Part shown: in pieces, positions 22,401 through 27,089 of the stretch
Layout of the letters: every line of letters starts with the position of its first letter
How positions within the stretch are numbered: position 1 is the first letter of the stretch
Origin: Legionellales bacterium UBA4759
GTDB lineage: Bacteria > Pseudomonadota > Gammaproteobacteria > Legionellales > Legionellaceae
Direction: 5' to 3'
NCBI GenBank assembly: GCA_002403515.1
Contig: DHHZ01000007.1
Span: 1-27,089 of the forward strand
Length of the DNA: 27,089 bases
Made by a program: the position numbers and the translations under genes
Notes under the pieces: generated by a model
The model's input: the letters and a program-made list of their open reading frames with translations, nothing else
Databases searched by the model: none
Told to the model about the DNA's origin: nothing

Positions 22401-25333
22401 GCAACTAAGGTTTTTTGTTCTTGCTTTGCTTTTGCATAGGCATCAATTATAGATTGATTACGCGCAAAACCGTCTTCAAACTCTTTCTTTTCACTCATGA
22501 TTGAGGCAATAGAAAGACTGTTTTGATTGTCTTTAAAAAAATCTTGGTGGGTTTTGACTTGTTGACTAGATACAGATTCTAAAGCAGTTTTTTTATCATT
22601 GAGATTGAACTCAAGTGCCTTCAGTAAATTGGTTTTTGAATCAGTGATTAAAGTCATATTTGAAATTGCGCGACTGATTTGCACATAATAATTTCTCAAG
22701 TCGGCAAAATTTTCATTATAAGATTCCATTAAGCCAATGCCATTTTTTTTATCCTTTCCTTGCACTTTCATATTGGTTAAGACATAACCATGGTCAATAT
22801 GCTTAAGCTCATTCGAACCTATAGGAAAAGTCTTTAGTTCTTTATTTTGAAATTCTAAAGTGACCTCTTTTTCTGAAATTTCTTTAACCTTTGCCACAGA
22901 AGAGTTTACCAACCCAGAGGCATTATGATTGCGCGTAATCAATATTTTATCATTTTGAGATATAGGTAAGGAAACCCGCTCATAAAGCTCTAAAAAACGA
23001 CTCGAGGCAATTTGTCTTGAAGAATACTTGGGAAGCTCATTTAAATGCAAAATATGATGACGGCCGTCCTCCCCTATCAAAGGAACGACATTTTTCTTCA
23101 AATCTTTTTCTGTCATCTCACCAATTTGGTAATATTTTCCAGATTGAACGTTACTTTTTTCGAGATTAAGATTGCTACGAACCACATCGCCTGCTTGATA
23201 GTATTGAGCGTGATAAAATTTCACTTGCTCCATTGATTTAGCATGTAAAGTATCAAGCTCGGTCTCTTGTACTAAAATTGCGCCTTCTTTTTTTAATGAC
23301 TCACGAATCATTCTTGTAATATCACGACGATTAGCATGTGTTGGCGCAAATAACAATGTATCTTCGCGTTGCGAAAATGGTAACATCAACCACAGATTGG
23401 CCATTATGGAAATTCGCTCTTGATGTGTACCTAATTCCTTAACCTGGCTTAAGTTTTGCAAAGAGTCGTGAAGCTCTCCCCGAATAGCATCAGAGACAGA
23501 TGCTTTAGTCTGCTCATTACGTTGACGAACAATATGCTCCATCATGGCAACCCCAATGCCATAATCTTGAGCTTGTTCGAATATTCGACCACATTCAACA
23601 CTCGATAACTGCGCCTTATCTCCCACCAAAAGCAAGCGAGCACCTTTTTGTTCAATCAATTTAATAAGCTCAAAACCTTGGTGAGTGGAAAGCATGGAAG
23701 CTTCATCTAAAACATATACATGTTTTTTTAAGAAATGACTGGGAGCGTTTTTTAATTCATTGAGTACAATTGGAAAAACATCCGAGTGAATATTAGCTTT
23801 ATTTCTTAATTCATTTACCGCACTTGTGGTAACCGATAAGCCACGCAACTGAAATCCTTTATCTTCTGCAATTTGTTTTGCCAATTGCAAAAAAGTCGTT
23901 TTACCAGTACCAGCATAGCCTTGAACAGCATGGAAACGGTCTGCAGAAGTAAAAATATTTAATAAAGTACTTCTCTGTGAAGGCGTTAGTTCAAACTTTT
24001 TATCTTCTTGATAATGTCTAATAAAATTTGATACGGCATTAATGGTTGAAATAGGCTTTAAAATGTCCTGATTCGATTTTATTCTTGCTAAAGTCTCGGT
24101 TTCCATAGTTAAAAGCCAAGGTGTTGTATATACATCTTTTTTGCTATAAACATCAAAAGCTTTGTACAGCATTTTGTTTTGGACAGCATCAGCAATAGAT
24201 TTTTGGATATCCTCTACCGTTACAATGGTTTTACCACACAAGGTATGATTCAAAGCGATTTCTTTGAGTTGTTTGTCATCAAAAATACTTTGTTTCTGGG
24301 CTAATGATTCAACCGCCACAAAAACTGCCTCTTTAGCCTTCATCTCAGCCAAATCCACCTTCTCATAAAAACGATGAAAAATTTTTTCTTTGATAGATTC
24401 AAAAAGATTTTTACTTTCAAGATTTTTTGTTTTTTCTTGATGGTTCTCAACAAAAGACCTAGCATCAAAACCAAGGTGTTTCGCCCGAGCTTCCCAATCA
24501 GCCTCTAAAACAGACAAATCATGTTCTTCTTTATCCGGGCGTGAAAGTTGTGTTGCAATACTGGCATATCTTGCACCTTCCCAATTATTTTCTTCCATAA
24601 CCTCTTTTTTATTTTGACTACGGCTAGAAAATTCATCGATAAGTTCTTTGGGAAAATCGGCAAGTTCAAACAAGCCATGTCCTACATCTTTTAAACGAAA
24701 AAAATGTTCCTTCAAAAGATTGGCATACTCTGTACGATAAGCACTAAGGCCAACATATTTGATATGTTTTTGCAATTGCTCGATGACTCCTTGGTTAAAA
24801 TCCATATCACTTGCTAAGGAACGTGCTTTTCTATCCTCACTAAAAGTGACATTCATGGTCAAGCAATGGGTGTGAGTATTTGGCTCATTGGCCCGACTTG
24901 TAGGTTGACGAATGGCTGCAACCGTTAAATTTCCTGTATTGACATAATAGGTCTTTCCCTCAACCACAATTCGGGTTTGAGCAAATTCCTCTTCAATTCT
25001 TTTAATTGCACGCTCCACTGCCAAATCATGAAATTCAACTAATTTCTTAATACCCAAACCAATCAAAATTGAGATGCTTTTGGGGGCGGTAAATGTCATG
25101 TCAAAACCAGGTCGATGCTCACCTTTGGCGTTTTTTAAAACTTGTCCATTTGGAAGCCTTCCTTCTAAAAGATCCAACATATCTTGCTTTTCAACCTTTC
25201 CTGAAAGCCCCATAATTTCTGCCCCCTTCCCAAGCCAGCGCATTGATTGCGCATCGCCTGAATAATATTCAAAGGCTGAATGATAATAATCTGCTGCCCC
25301 TTGTGCTGAGCGTAATGGTTGCACACTTAACAT
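19496..25333 (-). CDS. traI: MOBF conjugative relaxase-helicase TraI with C-terminal Toprim/primase-like domain
   Basis: A 1945-residue protein starts at the ATG at 25333, with AAGGAG seven bases upstream and a 10-bp gap after traD. Residues 1-300 are the TrwC/TraI relaxase: Tyr16, Tyr17, Tyr23 and Tyr24 sit exactly as in F TraI, followed by RWLGKGAE, HRPGFDMTF and the H-x-H in NTHTHC. The first metal-binding His of F is Gln143 here. Residues about 450-940 are a RecD-like helicase with GYAGTGKTT (472-480) and VLDEAS (541-546). A long helical linker follows to about 1640. The end has a primase-like GFWYDFGKGIGGNP segment and a Toprim core, with YLAEGPETA (Glu about 1778) and the acidic IAADND (about 1821-1826). 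It nicks oriT, stays on the 5' end and unwinds the transferred strand. Confidence 0.95.
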   Translation of the reverse strand: MLSVQPLRSAQGAADYYHSAFEYYSGDAQSMRWLGKGAEIMGLSGKVEKQDMLDLLEGRLPNGQVLKNAKGEHRPGFDMTFTAPKSISILIGLGIKKLVEFHDLAVERAIKRIEEEFAQTRIVVEGKTYYVNTGNLTVAAIRQPTSRANEPNTHTHCLTMNVTFSEDRKARSLASDMDFNQGVIEQLQKHIKYVGLSAYRTEYANLLKEHFFRLKDVGHGLFELADFPKELIDEFSSRSQNKKEVMEENNWEGARYASIATQLSRPDKEEHDLSVLEADWEARAKHLGFDARSFVENHQEKTKNLESKNLFESIKEKIFHRFYEKVDLAEMKAKEAVFVAVESLAQKQSIFDDKQLKEIALNHTLCGKTIVTVEDIQKSIADAVQNKMLYKAFDVYSKKDVYTTPWLLTMETETLARIKSNQDILKPISTINAVSNFIRHYQEDKKFELTPSQRSTLLNIFTSADRFHAVQGYAGTGKTTFLQLAKQIAEDKGFQLRGLSVTTSAVNELRNKANIHSDVFPIVLNELKNAPSHFLKKHVYVLDEASMLSTHQGFELIKLIEQKGARLLLVGDKAQLSSVECGRIFEQAQDYGIGVAMMEHIVRQRNEQTKASVSDAIRGELHDSLQNLSQVKELGTHQERISIMANLWLMLPFSQREDTLLFAPTHANRRDITRMIRESLKKEGAILVQETELDTLHAKSMEQVKFYHAQYYQAGDVVRSNLNLEKSNVQSGKYYQIGEMTEKDLKKNVVPLIGEDGRHHILHLNELPKYSSRQIASSRFLELYERVSLPISQNDKILITRNHNASGLVNSSVAKVKEISEKEVTLEFQNKELKTFPIGSNELKHIDHGYVLTNMKVQGKDKKNGIGLMESYNENFADLRNYYVQISRAISNMTLITDSKTNLLKALEFNLNDKKTALESVSSQQVKTHQDFFKDNQNSLSIASIMSEKKEFEDGFARNQSIIDAYAKAKQEQKTLVAGYYANQIAKSPEASRLAAIQIGIPNSFRKKASLKPETLRLFKSLNPQELEKAKTVKQYVNLCEQTQKAFSSIKNGNKQELQQQILFKLSSQRNQLAYQIAQNIESHKPFLEHFSIGKLNRFNTPQYQIAKEQERAISRLGKLGEQAAQYKSEKEARSFFSNTTKDKGSLAFQLKEQSKKTHIFLHHLSRETHQPIEKMWQEINQEARIYQDSKFRENLSEKDKAMFDKLKTYKTISKELYQDFSNTRQLLEKGKDIPSELAQKINTLSVTRNEIAEKISGSNEYHHLMNYFKLDNNVLSKQALTQSKRNHVLSFNQSSNFQEKIRAAKIIGQDIKGYYPLIKELGADTKKLNQILKIADRQDFFNDISKEDKEIYKTVLEYKVLSKQASTAWKHIFKEKGDGIQPNEKSFVQAQTLTAKRDFLAAQLKSGPAHFIAFADCEKLDLAKIDSHAQNHHQRRAKVEKLSAERDGLLTRLSQKESIMHVDEAKKWHQDWSKLTKDVEKVALQNPLFKNALGKHSFELNEAQKTLISRYQLQYPSHSQESLKKPQQNTQVKFKEHVRLDNTIIMESLIANPEQTYRSIFGEPKEVNSKEMRYSGGLIVSLKGPKAGFWYDFGKGIGGNPIQAIMQEKGLSFSEALKEASSISGIGATKFQIVERITAFSHSSEKEEAKNKQLSAQSIVAGGKSLKGTLAETYLKQHRGIQYPERLQMYYWPVGAKWKAFDDKGRLHEKTNQIPALLIPAHNEKGAVTGVQRVYLDKITAKKNTFMSTAKLSKGIIQGSGGIIQKGKKLGTVYLAEGPETAASIAMANPEATVIVSFGVANFKNLGKLIKQQFPQEVVIAADNDLKSKNSAWDTTQKAKESLEKQGLNVRIISPHALKNKQKTDWNDVLQQNGLREVKAQLGLIHEAATIKDGVVSRNREAQHESEQIMNSIEIKNYGDQQKLKTNKEAINISRKINSEWEIG

Positions 25334-25343
25334 TTTTAACTCC

Positions 25344-27089
25344 TTAAAAATCAATTAGCATATCGACTTGTTTATTGGTTTTATTTTTTGGAACCTCATC
25401 GTCATCAACCACAATAGGCGTTGATGGCGCATCCAATAGCTCACGATTTTTTAAACCTATGCGCTCAACATAGCCAAGATGTTCAGCTGTTCTTTTTTCT
25501 AATTTCAAATACAGTTGCGTCGTTGGATACTGGCCGGGCAATCTGACAAAACAATTTAAGTCTTTTAACTCTAATATTTGTGGATAGGCCACCACAGGTC
25601 TTGTTACTCGATTATTCCCCAAAGAAATGCCATCTCGAATGCTATTTGCGCCATATGAGTAATTCTCACGAGGCTCTTCGATTTCCTCTTCACCCAGCTC
25701 TCTTGAAACAAGTCGCGCCATATCTGAACTTGGACTTCTAAAGAAAAAACGGGTGTTGAGCAAATCAAATATCTCTTGCGCCCCACTCCTGCCATAGACT
25801 TTTTCAAGCTGAGAAAAGCTTTGCATCCCTAATAAAAAACAGCCTCCAAACTTTCTAACCTCCGCTATGGTTTCACCAAGCAAAGGAAGCTTATGCAATG
25901 TCGGCAACTCATCACAAATAAACCAAATTCTTCGATTAGGGTCTGGTGTGAGGCTTAACATGGTTAAAGATGCCATCGCCAACCACATCGAAATCAATGG
26001 CTTTAAGCTTTTATGTTGACCTCCATTTGAAGAAATAAATAACCATCCTTGATTTTCCTCATTTAAAATATAATCTCGAATTGAAAAACCATCTTTCAAG
26101 GATTCTAGCCCACTTAAAGACTGGAATGATTTTAAATAGGTCGTAATGACTGAGCGAATGGAGATAGCAGTTTTTTCAATTTTTCCACTAACCAAAGTAG
26201 CTGCAGGTGTGCCTTCTAAATATTTTTCCAGATTTTCGAATTCGCCGGTTAAAAGTAATTTCAAAAGCTTTTCAATGGAGCGGTCATCGTCATGGCGCAT
26301 TCGTGAGGCTGCAGATACAAAAACAGTTCTTGCTGCGTTGACCCAAAAAGGGTCTGATTCACCATGCATCGGAATCAGACTTTCTGCCATATTCTCTAAA
26401 TCGGTATCTTGAGGGGCCTCCAACCACAAATCCCAATTAGGGCATCTGGCATCAAAAGGATTTAATACTTTATCTTTGCCTTCTTGGAAATAAGCTGAAA
26501 TAAAAGCGCATCCCTTATCATAGATAATGGCTCTATCCCCTCTTTTGCGGATGGCATCCAAAATTTTCATAATCAATTGGCTTTTACCTGTACCTACTGT
26601 GCCATGTACCAAGAGATGCTGAACCTCGCTATTTTTAATCAAAGGAAATTTATCAATAGTGATATCTGATGCCATTTTTTCTTTTTTAATTTTATGCGCC
26701 ACCACTTTGGGTGTTTGAATTTGGCTACCGCGAATAAATTGATGCCTAGTTTGTAGTCGTCCTTTTCGAATGAAATAGATGGTTGAAACAATCGCAAATA
26801 AACCTGTGCCCAGACTTGCCATCCAAATAGACTCGATAACCGCATTTAAAACCATTTGGGATACTTTTGGGTAATAGGGGTTAGTTACTAGTGCATGCAC
26901 CGATTGGCGATAAATATGACCGTTATAGGGCACCTGAAAGGTAGCTGTTAATCCTGTGGCATCAAAAAACTTCGCCAAATAAAAATAAAGCGTTTGACTT
27001 AAATATTGTTCTTGTATTCTATACCAAGAAATCCCAATCACGACAAGCACCCAAACCAAAGAGCACATCGTTAAAAGTGACTTAACAAT
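25344..27089 (-). CDS. traD: Type IV coupling protein TraD (N-terminus beyond the window)
   Basis: The frame is open through the window edge (upstream of the first Met it continues IVKSLLT), so the true start probably lies outside; 581 codons are visible. Two membrane segments at the N-terminus flank a periplasmic part. Then follows the TraD/VirD4 ATPase: HLLVHGTVGTGKSQ with the Walker A loop, the NPFDARCPNWDLW segment, EKTAISIRSVI, GWLFISSN, and Walker B WFICDELPTLHKLP. Similarity to F TraD runs through SYGANSIRDGIS and LPGQYP. The protein ends in an acidic region and MLIDF; F TraD also ends in Asp-Phe, which docks on TraM. It links the TraI-DNA complex to the secretion channel. It heads the traD-traI-propeller-NlpC operon within this window. 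Confidence 0.95.
   Translation of the reverse strand: MVKSLLTMCSLVWVLVVIGISWYRIQEQYLSQTLYFYLAKFFDATGLTATFQVPYNGHIYRQSVHALVTNPYYPKVSQMVLNAVIESIWMASLGTGLFAIVSTIYFIRKGRLQTRHQFIRGSQIQTPKVVAHKIKKEKMASDITIDKFPLIKNSEVQHLLVHGTVGTGKSQLIMKILDAIRKRGDRAIIYDKGCAFISAYFQEGKDKVLNPFDARCPNWDLWLEAPQDTDLENMAESLIPMHGESDPFWVNAARTVFVSAASRMRHDDDRSIEKLLKLLLTGEFENLEKYLEGTPAATLVSGKIEKTAISIRSVITTYLKSFQSLSGLESLKDGFSIRDYILNEENQGWLFISSNGGQHKSLKPLISMWLAMASLTMLSLTPDPNRRIWFICDELPTLHKLPLLGETIAEVRKFGGCFLLGMQSFSQLEKVYGRSGAQEIFDLLNTRFFFRSPSSDMARLVSRELGEEEIEEPRENYSYGANSIRDGISLGNNRVTRPVVAYPQILELKDLNCFVRLPGQYPTTQLYLKLEKRTAEHLGYVERIGLKNRELLDAPSTPIVVDDDEVPKNKTNKQVDMLIDF

Overview
This AT-rich window reads as the accessory DNA of a gammaproteobacterium, most likely a Legionella or close relative. 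That is an inference from the base composition, the F-type conjugation genes, the effector-like proteins carrying eukaryote-type motifs (ankyrin repeats, an IQ-like motif, a CTX/PTX-type ADP-ribosyltransferase) and the many APH and GNAT enzymes. No species marker is present. Almost every gene lies on the minus strand. The window is probably part of a conjugative plasmid or integrative conjugative element (ICE).

Region 1 (1-2636) is a tight cluster of three aminoglycoside-phosphotransferase-fold kinases and one GNAT acetyltransferase, with 8-11 bp overlaps. The first and last kinases visible in full or in part at 1-311 and 794-1699 are recognisable paralogues.

Region 2 (2808-13176) is the most striking part. 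A LuxR-type regulator is followed on the same strand by a compact series: a two-TM protein, a Tle1/DUF2235-like lipase with a membrane tail, a 2OG-Fe(II) oxygenase-like protein ending in an IQ-like motif, an unrecognised 264-residue protein, a 1799-residue protein, and a GNAT. The giant protein carries an N-terminal cholera/pertussis-toxin-type ADP-ribosyltransferase domain, a glycine-rich hydrophobic stretch, ankyrin-like repeats and a P-loop GTPase-like domain. It is probably a new multidomain toxin or effector delivered together with its operon partners. A 16-bp perfect inverted repeat sits where an activator site for the LuxR protein would be expected.

Region 3 (13284-16604) holds a small P-loop kinase, a GNAT, an SPFH/stomatin protein, a four-TM protein, and an Xre antitoxin whose RelE-like toxin partner appears decayed.

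Region 4 (about 16680-17632) looks like an undescribed F-type origin of transfer. On the minus strand, read 5' to 3', there is a gene for a ribbon-helix-helix TraM-like protein (on the opposite strand), helically phased 11-bp repeats of TGCATCA, a short inverted repeat followed by a GGTGTGTGG nic-like sequence, and a long imperfect hairpin in the leading side. This order and polarity match the F plasmid oriT.

Region 5 (17663-27089) is the end of a tra operon: TraD (cut by the window edge), a TraI relaxase-helicase with an extra C-terminal Toprim/primase-like domain, an exported beta-propeller-like protein, and an NlpC/P60 hydrolase. The last two are joined by a perfect dnaX-type A-AAA-AAG slippery site, so they may be a single exported protein made by -1 frameshifting.

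If the oriT reading is right, transfer starts at about 16,885 and proceeds toward lower coordinates. The antitoxin, SPFH and toxin cluster would enter the recipient first, and traI and traD last.
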